From Thalassotalea crassostreae (GTDB lineage: Bacteria > Pseudomonadota > Gammaproteobacteria > Enterobacterales > Alteromonadaceae), in contig NZ_CP017689.1 in assembly GCF_001831495.1 (NCBI RefSeq), forward strand, positions 1,116,001-1,180,000: a stretch of 64,000 bases of DNA, read 5' to 3'. The translations under genes and the position numbers were made by a program. Positions 10,370 through 18,034 of this stretch are shown here, piece by piece (within the stretch, counting starts at the first letter, position 1; the number at the start of each line of letters is the position of its first letter). Below the pieces are notes generated by a model. That model was given only the letters and a program-made list of their open reading frames with translations. It was not told the origin of the DNA and ran no database searches.

Positions 10370-12034
10370 TTACGCTTCCTTACTTTGACTAGCATGGCTA
10401 GAATTTTTATTAGCTAAAGAAGAGGATTGCTTAGCAGCATTTGCTATTTGCACTGCTTTTATTACCGCTTGTGCTTTTTGCCTGGTCTCATCGGCTTCGG
10501 CTTGCGCCACTGAATCATAAACCACACCAGCACCTGCTTGAATATAGGCTTTATTGTTTTTAACAAAAGCACTGCGAATAACAATACAAGTATCCATATC
10601 GCCGTGACCATTTATATAACCAACCGCGCCGCCATAGCTGCCACGGCGTTTGCCTTCGATAGAGCGGATTAGTGACGTTGCTTTTACTTTTGGAGCGCCG
10701 GAAAGGGTGCCCATGTTCATACACGCTTGATAGGCGTGCAGCGCATCAAGTTTTTCGCTAAGGGTACCAACAACTCGAGAAACTAAATGCATTACGTGAG
10801 AATAGCGGTCTACTTTAAGAAGTTCGGCGACATAACGTGTTCCGCCTTTACTGACTCTGGCAATATCGTTACGTGCTAAATCAACGAGCATTAAGTGCTC
10901 CGCTTTTTCTTTTTCATCATTACGCAATTCAAGTTCAATTCGGCCATCCAAATCGGCGCTGTAACTGCCATCACTGCGAAATCCTCGCGGACGTGTGCCG
11001 GCGATAGGATAAAGCTCGACTTGGCGACTTTCTTCGGTGTATTTCAGTGCCGACTCTGGAGAGGCGCCAAATAAAGCGAAGTTTTCATCTTTGACGAAAA
11101 ACATATAAGGGCTTGGGTTTGTCTGTTTTAACACTTGATAAGCATTGATGGCATTATTGCAATCGAGACTAAATGTTCTTGAAGGGACAACCTGAAAAAT
11201 ATCACCTGCTCTAATATGATGTTTGAGTGTTTCAACTTGCTGGCAGAACTCGTCATCACTAATGTTAACGTTGACAGCTTGCTCGCTTTGTTGCGATAGA
11301 TTTACTGCAGACATTGGCACTACGTTTTTGCATTGCTCTTGCAAGGCAACTAAACGTTGATTTAGTCGCTGTTGGTTACTACTCGAATTGTTGCCGCCAA
11401 AGGTATTAGCAATTAATTGCGTTTGCTGCTGCTGATGGTCAATGATCACTAACGTTTCTGCTAAGTAGTAGACATAATCAGAGCAACTATTTTCACTGTT
11501 ATCTACGCTAGGCAATTGCTCGGCCAGCTCAATTAAATCAAAGGCAAAGGTACCACCAACAAAAATAGAGAAGGGATGATCACTATCGCTTTCCATATGT
11601 TGTAATTCTCTAAGCACTTGCATCGGGTTGACACTGAGTAAACGTGAAAGCTCATCTTGCTGAACATCATTTTTTATGAATTTAATGATTAGCTTGCTAG
11701 AGCTAGACTCTTCAATGACGACTAGATTTTGATATTGTTGCTCGCTAAAAACTTGTTGTAGGTAAGTAATAACCGCTTCGCCATTATTTGAAAGAGCCGT
11801 GAGCCTCACTGACTGCTGATCACAAATGATTTTTAAAGCGCTATCAATTAGTAATAAACTCTTTAATGCCTTTTTATCGATGATTTCAGCCGATTCTAAT
11901 AACAAACAGTTACTTTGCTCTGCGGTTAGTTGCTTAAACAGAGCTAATGGATCTTGCACGTAGTCGGCACTGCTAACAGTGGTAAAAACTTGTCCATGTT
12001 TCGCTTGTTCAATCGGTGTCGTATGTTTGCTCAT
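10370..12034 (-). CDS. trpE: Anthranilate synthase component I
   Basis: 554 residues from the chosen ATG. It converts chorismate and ammonia to anthranilate with TrpG. The N-terminal LLES motif (in NCLLLESAEI) is the element of the tryptophan feedback site in TrpE proteins. The C-terminal chorismate-binding domain includes AGTRPRG, ELRNDEKE, ARNDIARVS and GAGVVYDS. A TTG-initiated extension to 12052 exists, but AAGGAA sits inside it, 5 bases upstream of the ATG at 12034. First structural gene after the leader and attenuator. Confidence 0.96.
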   Translation of the reverse strand: MSKHTTPIEQAKHGQVFTTVSSADYVQDPLALFKQLTAEQSNCLLLESAEIIDKKALKSLLLIDSALKIICDQQSVRLTALSNNGEAVITYLQQVFSEQQYQNLVVIEESSSSKLIIKFIKNDVQQDELSRLLSVNPMQVLRELQHMESDSDHPFSIFVGGTFAFDLIELAEQLPSVDNSENSCSDYVYYLAETLVIIDHQQQQTQLIANTFGGNNSSSNQQRLNQRLVALQEQCKNVVPMSAVNLSQQSEQAVNVNISDDEFCQQVETLKHHIRAGDIFQVVPSRTFSLDCNNAINAYQVLKQTNPSPYMFFVKDENFALFGASPESALKYTEESRQVELYPIAGTRPRGFRSDGSYSADLDGRIELELRNDEKEKAEHLMLVDLARNDIARVSKGGTRYVAELLKVDRYSHVMHLVSRVVGTLSEKLDALHAYQACMNMGTLSGAPKVKATSLIRSIEGKRRGSYGGAVGYINGHGDMDTCIVIRSAFVKNNKAYIQAGAGVVYDSVAQAEADETRQKAQAVIKAVQIANAAKQSSSLANKNSSHASQSKEA

Positions 12035-12144
12035 ATTTTCCTTTACCAACAATACCTAAGGTATCTTTATTACTAATTTATAAAATTATGTTCTCAAGTT
12101 TTTTTAGCGCTTGTTTTGCTTCTAAATATTAGGCGCTAAAAACG

Positions 12145-12221
12145 AAAAAACCCGCCATAAAGCGGGTTTTCTGAAATATTTTTGCTGCACGCAATTTCAT
12201 AACCCACTATGTAAGGTCATG
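12145..12221 (-). promoter_or_regulatory. trp attenuator (terminator and competing hairpins)
   Basis: On the minus-strand transcript the leader is followed by a terminator hairpin ACCCGC / GCGGGT (12149-12168) and six U residues. Upstream, GGTTATG (12198-12204) can pair with CATGACC (12215-12221) directly after the Trp codons. The overlapping AGTGGGTT (12201-12208) can instead pair with AACCCGCT (12161-12168), which is the 5' arm of the terminator. This is the classical 1:2 / 2:3 / 3:4 arrangement: stalling at Trp codons frees segment 2 to form the antiterminator. The pairings are read by eye and not energy-evaluated. Confidence 0.85.
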
Positions 12222-12257
12222 CCACCACCAAATTACTGATTTATTTATTGCGTTCAT
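12207..12257 (-). CDS. trpL: trp leader peptide with three Trp codons
   Basis: A 16-residue frame, MNAINKSVIWWWHDLT, with three consecutive TGG codons at 12222-12230. It lies 37 bases upstream of the attenuator hairpin. A weak ribosome site AAGAAG precedes the ATG by about 10 bases. E. coli TrpL has two adjacent Trp codons; three would make the sensor more dependent on charged tRNA-Trp. Its stop codon falls inside the segment between the two competing stems, as attenuation requires. Confidence 0.9.
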   Translation of the reverse strand: MNAINKSVIWWWHDLT

Positions 12258-12314
12258 GCTATTTTTTCTTCTTTATTGATTAGCATATGTTGATGCTATC
12301 GAAACCTGTTAGAG

Positions 12315-12354
12315 AGCTATGTATTTAGCTACTATCTATTTAGTCACTATCTAA
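12315..12354. repeat. Imperfect triple repeat in trp/rnm divergent region
   Basis: Read on the minus strand there are three successive copies of a ~14-base unit: CTTAGATAGTGA, CTAAATAGATAGTAG and CTAAATACATAGCT. They lie between the divergent trp leader and the rnm gene. They could be a regulator-binding array for trp transcription, but no canonical TrpR box was recognised and no -35/-10 pair can be assigned with confidence. Confidence 0.4.
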
Positions 12355-12396
12355 GTAAACTATTAATATGATACATAAAACCGCAATTACACTCTG

Positions 12397-13272
12397 ATGT
12401 CAACGTTAAGCGATGAAAATAAAACAAATAATTACAATTCTTTAAGAATTGACTTGCATAGTCATACGACATGTTCGGATGGTCATTTGTCGCCGCAAGA
12501 GTTAGTGAGTCGTGCGGAAAACTATCAAATCGAACAATTTGCTATTACCGATCACGATACCGTTGATGCTTTTTCAATTGCCCAACAACATATCGACGAG
12601 CAAAATTTTAAACTGAGATTAATTTCAGGTATTGAAATTTCAACCATGTGGGAAAATTTCGAAATACATATTGTTGGTTTGAATATTGATACTGAGCACC
12701 CAGCCTTAACGACGCTAATTGAACAGCAACAAAATGCCCGAGAACAGCGGGCGCAATTGATGGCCGAAAAACTCACTAAAGCCGGTTTTGAAAACTGCTA
12801 TGAAGATGCGAAATTGTTAGCTCATCAAGGCACAATCACCAGAGCTCACTTTGCGCGGGTATTGCACAACCGCGGCGTGGTTAGCACCATGCAAAAAGCG
12901 TTTGATAAGTATATCGGCAAGGGTAAACGTGCATATGTAAAACCACAATGGTGTTCAATAGAACAAGCAATTTTGGTCATTCATCAAGCTGGTGGTAAGT
13001 CAGTGATTGCCCACCCGATGAAGTATGATTTATCGAACAAATGGTTGCGCCGTTTAATTGTTGATTTTAGCGATGCTGGCGGTGATGCGATGGAGGTTGC
13101 GTCACCACAAATGAATGAGCAACAACGTTTGTTTTTGCGACAATTGTTAGTCGAGTATCAATTACAAGGCTCGGTTGGATCAGATTTTCACTTTCCGTCA
13201 AGGTGGAGTGACTTAGGCAAGAATTTAACGCTACCAGACGATGTCGACGTTGTTTGGCAACATTGGCAATAA
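12397..13272 (+). CDS. rnm: PHP-domain RNase AM / nucleoside bisphosphate phosphatase
   Basis: 291 residues. PHP metallophosphoesterase of the YciV family: DLHSHTTCSDGHLSP at the N-terminus (metal-binding histidines), FAITDHDT, GIEIS, VIAHPMKY and GSDFHFP near the C-terminus complete the trinuclear metal site. E. coli YciV (RNase AM) matures the 5' ends of ribosomal RNAs and degrades short 5'-phosphorylated oligonucleotides. In E. coli too this gene lies divergent from trpL and before yciO, so synteny supports the call. It lies 12 bases upstream of yciO. Confidence 0.92.
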   Translation: MSTLSDENKTNNYNSLRIDLHSHTTCSDGHLSPQELVSRAENYQIEQFAITDHDTVDAFSIAQQHIDEQNFKLRLISGIEISTMWENFEIHIVGLNIDTEHPALTTLIEQQQNAREQRAQLMAEKLTKAGFENCYEDAKLLAHQGTITRAHFARVLHNRGVVSTMQKAFDKYIGKGKRAYVKPQWCSIEQAILVIHQAGGKSVIAHPMKYDLSNKWLRRLIVDFSDAGGDAMEVASPQMNEQQRLFLRQLLVEYQLQGSVGSDFHFPSRWSDLGKNLTLPDDVDVVWQHWQ

Positions 13273-13284
13273 GGAGTTGTTACC

Positions 13285-13905
13285 ATGAGTCAGTTTTTTT
13301 ATATGCATCCGGACAATCCACAGGCAAGGCTGATAAAGCAGGCAGTAGAGATCGTGCATAGAGGTGGTGTAATCGTTTATCCAACGGATTCTGGTTATGC
13401 ATTAGGGTGTCATATTGGCGACAAAAAAGCGTTAGAGCGCATTTGTCGTATTAGGGACATTGATAGAGAGCATAACTTTACTTTGGTCTGTCGAGACTTG
13501 AGTGAATTGTCTGAATATGCTCGTGTTGATAACGCCTATTTTCGCCTGCTAAAAAACAATACACCGGGCGCTTACACCTTTATTTTTAAAGGCACCAAAG
13601 AAGTACCAAAGCGGTTATTAAATAGCAAACGTAAAACCATAGGTATTCGAATTCCGGAAAATAATATTGCTATGGCGTTGTTAGAAGCGCTCGGTGAACC
13701 GTTAATGTCGACAACATTAATTTTACCTGGCAATGACAGTGCCGAGTTTGATCCTGAAGAAATAAGAGATAACCTGGAACATCAAGTAGATTTAATTCTC
13801 AATGGCGGCTACCTCGGCGAAAAGCCTACTACCGTTGTGGATTTCACCGACGATTATCCACAAGTGATACGTACCGGAGAGGGCGATCCTGAACCATTTA
13901 ATTAA
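13285..13905 (+). CDS. yciO: YciO, Sua5/YrdC-family protein
   Basis: 206 residues. One YrdC-like domain: VIVYPTDSGYALGC, KRKTIGIRIPE and the C-terminal VVDFTDDYPQVIRTGEGDP. The family binds L-threonine and ATP; TsaC/Sua5 make threonylcarbamoyl-AMP for tRNA t6A, while the YciO branch has an unclear role. The assignment to YciO rests on length (E. coli YciO 206) and on the rnm neighbour. GGAG lies 10 bases before the ATG. Confidence 0.92.
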   Translation: MSQFFYMHPDNPQARLIKQAVEIVHRGGVIVYPTDSGYALGCHIGDKKALERICRIRDIDREHNFTLVCRDLSELSEYARVDNAYFRLLKNNTPGAYTFIFKGTKEVPKRLLNSKRKTIGIRIPENNIAMALLEALGEPLMSTTLILPGNDSAEFDPEEIRDNLEHQVDLILNGGYLGEKPTTVVDFTDDYPQVIRTGEGDPEPFN

Positions 13906-13916
13906 TAGCGTGAATA

Positions 13917-14777
13917 ATGGCAGAGACTAATCATACAGCGATGGAAGAAAACAAAGCAGTTGCTAAAAACGCATTAGCCAATAGTGGTGAAATGGTGCAG
14001 CAAGTGCTGCCATTAGCATTGGTTCACGGTGAAGCCGTTGTTGAAAAGCCACAAGATCTTTTTATACCACCTGATGCGCTAGAAGTAATTCTTGAAGCGT
14101 TCGAAGGACCGCTTGATTTATTACTCTACCTTATTCGCAAACAAAAATTTGATATCGTTGAATTGCCAATCGCCGAAATTACCCGCCAATACATGGTATA
14201 TGTCGATGTAATGAAAGACTTAAAATTAGAACTTGCCGCTGAGTACCTAGTAATGGCTGCGATTCTAGCGGAAATTAAATCTCGATTATTGTTGCCAAAA
14301 ACCGATGTCGAAGATGACGAAAGTGATCCTCGAGCCGAGCTAATCAGACGTCTTCAAGAATATGAAGTCATTAAAAATGCGGCTGAAAATCTCGACGAAA
14401 TACCTCGCTTAGAACGAGATAATTTCGAGTTAACGGTGCAATTGCCAGAAAGTTACAAGCCTAAATTCGTCTCAGCTGATGTTGACCTACAAGAGTTAGT
14501 CTTTGCTTTACAGGGCGTATTAAAAAGAGTTGAAGCGTTTGAACACCATCATATTCAGCGAGAAAACTTGTCAACTCGTGAACGTATGACTCAGATATTA
14601 TCTAAACTAAAATCGAAACAATATTTTGAGTTTAGTGAACTGTTTTCGGTAGAAGAAGGGCGTTCAGGTGTTGTCGTGACATTTTTAGCGATTCTTGAAT
14701 TACTGAAAGAGTCGTTAATTGAATGTGTGCAAGCGCAAGTGTTTGGTCAAATTCAGCTAAAATTAAAAGAGCACTAA
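13917..14777 (+). CDS. scpA: Segregation and condensation protein A
   Basis: 286 residues. Kleisin subunit of an SMC-type complex: EAFEGPLDLLLYLIRKQKFDIVELPIAEI is the N-terminal kleisin signature (here residues ~58-85), followed by the AAILAEIKSRLLLP helix and the C-terminal winged helix (FLAILELLKESLIE). About 45 N-terminal residues before the domain are variable, so the true start could be an internal ATG. It lies 11 bases after yciO and upstream of scpB. Together they act in chromosome organisation, usually with SMC; many gammaproteobacteria with MukBEF lack them. Confidence 0.93.
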   Translation: MAETNHTAMEENKAVAKNALANSGEMVQQVLPLALVHGEAVVEKPQDLFIPPDALEVILEAFEGPLDLLLYLIRKQKFDIVELPIAEITRQYMVYVDVMKDLKLELAAEYLVMAAILAEIKSRLLLPKTDVEDDESDPRAELIRRLQEYEVIKNAAENLDEIPRLERDNFELTVQLPESYKPKFVSADVDLQELVFALQGVLKRVEAFEHHHIQRENLSTRERMTQILSKLKSKQYFEFSELFSVEEGRSGVVVTFLAILELLKESLIECVQAQVFGQIQLKLKEH

Positions 14778-14830
14778 AGTAGTCATAACCAAAGTACTAG
14801 TAATAACAAAAATAAAAAGCAAAATTAACG

Positions 14831-15421
14831 ATGAAAAAATTACCCGAAAATGAATTACAAAACTTAATTGAGGCGATGTTATTAGTGTCAGTAACGCCGC
14901 TATCAGTAAAATATTTACATCAAACATTATCGGAAGAAGTTAAAATATCGAAAAAAGCGGTGATAAACATTTTACAACAGCTTAAAAATGATTATGATCA
15001 GCGCGGAATTGAATTAGTTGAAGTCGCGACAGGCTATCGTTTTCAGGCGAGAGACCAATATAGCGACTATATAGCCTTGTTATTTAAAGAAAAAGCACCA
15101 AGATATTCACGTGCTTTACTGGAAACATTGTCACTTATCGCCTATCGTCAACCTATTACTCGTGGCGAAATTGAAGATATTCGAGGCGTTGCGGTAAGTA
15201 GCTATATAATTAAAACATTACAGGAAAGAGATTGGATCTGCGTTGTCGGCCATAAAGAAGTACCGGGTAAGCCGGCGCTGTTTGCCACAACCAAAGCATT
15301 TCTTGATTACTTTTCTCTGAAATCTCTGGCACAGCTCCCTGAGCTCATGTCAGTAAATGAGCTCGACATCGACAACGATGTTGAGCAAGCATCACTTGCC
15401 GAGAAGGCAACGCAAAATTAA
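14831..15421 (+). CDS. scpB: Segregation and condensation protein B
   Basis: 196 residues with two winged-helix domains: [18 protein letters not shown] at the N-terminus and [29 protein letters not shown] in the second half, the most conserved ScpB stretch. It forms a dimer that binds ScpA. The C-terminal 25 residues are acidic and variable. It sits between scpA (53 bases upstream) and rluB (8 bases downstream), the usual order in Alteromonadales and Vibrio. Confidence 0.94.
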   Translation: MKKLPENELQNLIEAMLLVSVTPLSVKYLHQTLSEEVKISKKAVINILQQLKNDYDQRGIELVEVATGYRFQARDQYSDYIALLFKEKAPRYSRALLETLSLIAYRQPITRGEIEDIRGVAVSSYIIKTLQERDWICVVGHKEVPGKPALFATTKAFLDYFSLKSLAQLPELMSVNELDIDNDVEQASLAEKATQN

Positions 15422-15429
15422 GAGATATT

Positions 15430-16326
15430 ATGTCTGAAAAATTACAGAAAGTATTAGCTAGAGCAGGTAAAGGCTCACGACGCGAAATGGAAGGCGTTAT
15501 CAGTCAAGGACGCGTAAGTGTTAATGGTAAGGTTGCTTATCTTGGTGATCGCGTTGAAGGTAACGAACAAATTCGCATTGATGGACATCAAGTTAAAATA
15601 GTTAACGTTGATGAACAACCTTGTCGCGTTTTGGTTTACAACAAACCTGAAGGCGAAATGTGTACTCGTAAAGATCCTGAAGGTAGACCAACCGTTTTTG
15701 ACCGACTTCCACGTATCGAAGGTAGTCGTTGGGTTGCCGTTGGTCGTTTGGATATCAATACATCAGGTATGCTTATTTTCACCAATGATGGTGAATTAGC
15801 CAATCGCTTAATGCACCCATCTCACGAAGTTGAACGTGAATATGCCGTCCGTGTTTTCGGTGAAATTGATGAAGCGATGTTACAACGCCTTCGTCATGGC
15901 GTTAAGCTTGAAGACGGTATGGCCAAGTTCGACAAAATTACCTACAAAGGTGGTGAAGGTCGTAATCATTGGTTCCACGTTGTTCTAACGGAAGGTAGAA
16001 ACCGAGAAGTAAGACGTTTATGGGAATCACAAGATGTCTTAGTAAGTCGTCTTATCCGTGTTCGCTATGGTGATATGACCATGGAGCGCAGACTACCACT
16101 TGGTGGCTGGGTTGAGTTAAATCTTAAAGATGTTAACTATTACCGTAAGTTAGTACAGTTATCTGCGGAAACTCAATCGAAAGTGAAAGTCGATGAAAAA
16201 CGCATTGATAACACTAAGAGTCGTAAGATCCGTAACCAAGTGAAAAAACATCAACAACGTCAAGGCCAGTCGCAACAGCAACAACGCCAAGGACAAAAGC
16301 AGCAACGTACGAGAAAGCGTCGCTAA
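15430..16326 (+). CDS. rluB: 23S rRNA pseudouridine-2605 synthase
   Basis: 298 residues. An S4 RNA-binding domain (residues ~2-60, [17 protein letters not shown]) precedes the RsuA/RluB catalytic domain with catalytic Asp108 in [10 protein letters not shown]. It isomerises U2605 (E. coli numbering) in the peptidyl-transferase region of 23S rRNA. The last ~50 residues are a Lys/Arg/Gln-rich disordered tail, as in other RluB proteins, which separates it from RluE and RsuA. Last gene of the rnm-yciO-scpAB-rluB group, followed by a strong terminator. Confidence 0.95.
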   Translation: MSEKLQKVLARAGKGSRREMEGVISQGRVSVNGKVAYLGDRVEGNEQIRIDGHQVKIVNVDEQPCRVLVYNKPEGEMCTRKDPEGRPTVFDRLPRIEGSRWVAVGRLDINTSGMLIFTNDGELANRLMHPSHEVEREYAVRVFGEIDEAMLQRLRHGVKLEDGMAKFDKITYKGGEGRNHWFHVVLTEGRNREVRRLWESQDVLVSRLIRVRYGDMTMERRLPLGGWVELNLKDVNYYRKLVQLSAETQSKVKVDEKRIDNTKSRKIRNQVKKHQQRQGQSQQQQRQGQKQQRTRKRR

Positions 16327-16367
16327 ACATAGGCAGTTTGGCTAAACATCAGCCTAAAAGAAAAATG

Positions 16368-16401
16368 AAAGAGGATTATGATAGTCATAATCCTCTTTTT
16401 T
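16368..16401 (+). terminator. Strong terminator after rluB
   Basis: A perfect 14-bp stem AAAGAGGATTATGA / TCATAATCCTCTTT with loop TAG and a T run. It ends the rnm-rluB transcript and marks the edge of the accessory region that follows. Confidence 0.95.
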
Positions 16402-16500
16402 GTGCATGCTATTTCTGCTTTGTGTCATTCAGAGACAGTCACAATATCAGAAAAAGAGCACCAAAGAAGCCCGCACACAATAAGAAAAAGTACAACGTCA

Positions 16501-16570
16501 TTGTGGCGAAGGCCACAACCTCCTCAAGCGCAATGAGAGTATAAGTTCGACTTCCTGAACTTGTTTCAGG
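16501..16570. repeat. Two short intergenic palindromes
   Basis: TTGTGGC-GAAG-GCCACAA (16501-16518) is a perfect 7-bp stem, and CCTGAA-CTTGT-TTCAGG (16554-16570) is a 6-bp inverted repeat. Neither is followed by a T run on the plus strand. The second resembles REP-type dispersed palindromes seen between genes in many marine bacteria; no copy is seen elsewhere in this window. The stretch 16402-16632 holds no supported gene. Confidence 0.5.
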
Positions 16571-16632
16571 ATCTGTTTTGGTTCTGCTGTGACCGGCTAA
16601 AAAGTGCCATTTGCCGTCAGTCGATAAAGCTC

Positions 16633-16713
16633 ATTAAGAGGCTGGAAATATAGTTGGCTATAAAATTGAGCGGAGCGAAAACAGCCATTAGAAATACCTT
16701 CTGCACAATTAAG
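16633..16713 (-). other. attC-like recombination site, 3' of the 195-aa cassette gene
   Basis: An imperfect long palindrome starting ATTAAG and ending AATTAAG (plus strand). Its inner arms are GTTGGCT (16653-16659) and AGCCATT (16683-16689), around a ~23-base centre. The spacing and arm sequence parallel the clearer attC at 17866-17957. In the minus orientation it begins at the stop codon of the 195-residue gene, where the attC of a cassette should be. An antisense-looking reading frame through it is explained by the palindrome. Arms match less well than in the 17866 copy. Confidence 0.55.
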
Positions 16714-17296
16714 TTCCTCTTGGCATCGGTAGCACACAAGGCATCTTAGGATTCTCTTTTTGTAACTCCTTACAACTCTTTGGTGTTCCATTAACAAACT
16801 TCTTAACTGTTAATCTTTTTGAGACACCTCGATAAACAGACGACCATTCTGGTGAGTGTTTAAAGTGTTTTTCAAGATGAGAAAAAACAACGTGCATTGG
16901 GCCTTCGAAAATTAGTCCCTCTCTTTTAATAATTACAAACGTATTTGGATCAACACCGTCATGTCGTTTAAAAACAACACTGAACGCAGTATTTAATAAA
17001 GACTTCTTTAATAGATAGTCCGCAAAGGTAACTGCTGGGTCTTTACATCTTAAACTCATAACATACTTATAGAAGAAGTCTCGAACATCGCCATGATATT
17101 TTTTTATTTTATCTATCGTTATCGTATATTGAACAGAACCTGGACCTTCGAGTAGAATAAGACATAAGTTTTCAGTATTGCCATTACTAATTTTGTTAAA
17201 ATAGTCTGGAAGAATTGGATAACGATCTCTTAACTCTGCGGATACAGTGGTATTGAACATTAACAAAAGAGATAAGAAGCAAACTAAAATTCTCAT
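16709..17296 (-). CDS. Secreted protein of unknown function, probable integron cassette gene
   Basis: 195 residues beginning with a signal peptide (MRILVCFLSLLLMFNTTVSA, cleavage after SA). The mature part is basic and contains no domain I recognise; YILPDYFNKI-like segments and three cysteines (Leu-Cys-Leu near residue 45, SLRCKDP, then SCKE and MPC near the end) could form disulfides. A Shine-Dalgarno is weak. It is bounded on both sides by attC-like palindromes, a single-gene layout typical of integron cassettes. Function unknown. Confidence 0.7.
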   Translation of the reverse strand: MRILVCFLSLLLMFNTTVSAELRDRYPILPDYFNKISNGNTENLCLILLEGPGSVQYTITIDKIKKYHGDVRDFFYKYVMSLRCKDPAVTFADYLLKKSLLNTAFSVVFKRHDGVDPNTFVIIKREGLIFEGPMHVVFSHLEKHFKHSPEWSSVYRGVSKRLTVKKFVNGTPKSCKELQKENPKMPCVLPMPRGT

Positions 17297-17320
17297 AATA
17301 TATATTCCTATGGCCAGCTT

Positions 17321-17410
17321 TTTTAACGATTCAGGTTTGCGGTTTCTGGACGTCAGAAGTGTAGGCCCATCTATAGCCCTTGATATCCATCCGATTTCTC
17401 GGAGCTTAAC
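17321..17410 (-). other. attC-like recombination site between two cassette genes
   Basis: A ~90-base imperfect palindrome bounded by TTAACG (17323) and GCTTAAC (17404-17410) on the plus strand. Internal pairing is TGGACGTCA against TGGATATCA (from the reverse complement), plus GCGG against TCGG. In the minus orientation it follows the stop of the frameshifted cassette gene by 3 bases and ends GTTAAA just before the next gene. The core sites fit RYYYAAC/GTTRRR loosely. This is weaker than the 17866 site; a covariance search would decide. Confidence 0.5.
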
Positions 17411-17413
17411 TTA

Positions 17414-17840
17414 TTAGCAGCTTACAAAGAGAACTTCTAGGTTGTCAAGAAATGTAACACCATTGAAAACCCATCCGTTTGGCGACTTGTAAAATGTGAC
17501 AGTCCAGTAAATAGCATGATTTTGAAATTTATGGAGGTAGTAATAACGAAGAAATGAATTTGCAATGCGTTCTTCACGGACGAATTCTTTGCCTTTGCTT
17601 TCCCCCGAACCGTTGGTCAACAATTGGCCACTGAGTTGATATTTGGCTGGCCAATCCATCAATTTCAACTGAAGGCATTGGCCAGTAAGGCTTTGCTAAT
17701 GCCAAGCCCTGCTGAAACTCTTTTCTCGTGAAATGCGCTATCATTTTTTCGGATAAAACTTTAGCTTCGTCCGGCCCCTTAATCGTATCAGCAAATGAAA
17801 AGCTTGAGATAAAGGTAATAAATATTCCGATAATTTTCAT
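17414..17840 (-). pseudogene. Frameshifted small secreted protein, cassette gene
   Basis: Two overlapping frames join into one sensible protein if one G is removed from the G5 run at 17602-17606. The 5' part reads MKIIGIFITFISSFSFADT (signal peptide) through AKPYWPMPSVEIDGLASQ to WPIVDQRFG; the 3' part resumes at GKEFVREERIANSFLRYYYLHKF and ends NGVTFLDNLEVLFVSC. The intact product would be ~141 residues of a secreted protein of unknown function. The start at 17840 has AGGAGC 5 bases upstream. This may be a genuine mutation or a homopolymer sequencing error. Confidence 0.65.
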
Positions 17841-17865
17841 TATTGCTCCTTTGTTCATAAAGACT

Positions 17866-17957
17866 GCTAACGCCTCATTCAGAGGCAAATAATTGTTGGC
17901 TAAAATCGCGACGCAGGAGCAAAAGCCAACTGTTATTTGTCCTGCTGCAATGACTTG
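17866..17957 (-). other. attC-like recombination site, interrupted by the IS element
   Basis: The clearest attC of the region. Inner arms AAATAATTGTTGGCT (17887-17901) and AGCCAACTGTTATTT (17924-17938) pair with two mismatches. The outer arms continue the match: TCATT-CAG on one side and TCATTGCAG on the reverse complement of the other, with one extra G as expected for an extrahelical base. The left edge is GCTAAC (GTTAGC on the minus strand), next to the cassette gene that starts at 17840. The expected terminal TTAAC on the other edge is missing, because the IS begins there. Confidence 0.75.
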
Positions 17958-17979
17958 ATACTTATTGAGCCTTCTCCCC

Positions 17980-18004
17980 GAAGTCTAGCGATAAACTAGA
18001 CTTC
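17980..18004 (+). promoter_or_regulatory. Perfect hairpin upstream of the transposase
   Basis: GAAGTCTAG and CTAGACTTC form a perfect 9-bp stem with loop CGATAAA, enclosed by GCCTT / AAGGC. It lies 30 bases before the transposase start and its AAGGAGA ribosome site. It may limit read-through translation or act as an end-recognition structure. There is no T run, so it is not a typical terminator. Confidence 0.55.
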
Positions 18005-18034
18005 AAGGCGACCAAACCAAAAGGAGAACACTCA

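Noticed and set aside
16338..16544. A 68-codon plus-strand frame after rluB.
   Set aside because: It runs through the rluB terminator hairpin and a second palindrome and has no ribosome site.
16597..16797. A 66-codon minus-strand frame overlapping the 3' end of the 195-residue gene, which could suggest a frameshifted C-terminal extension.
   Set aside because: The stretch coincides with an attC-like palindrome that follows the stop codon, so it is better explained as a recombination site than as protein.
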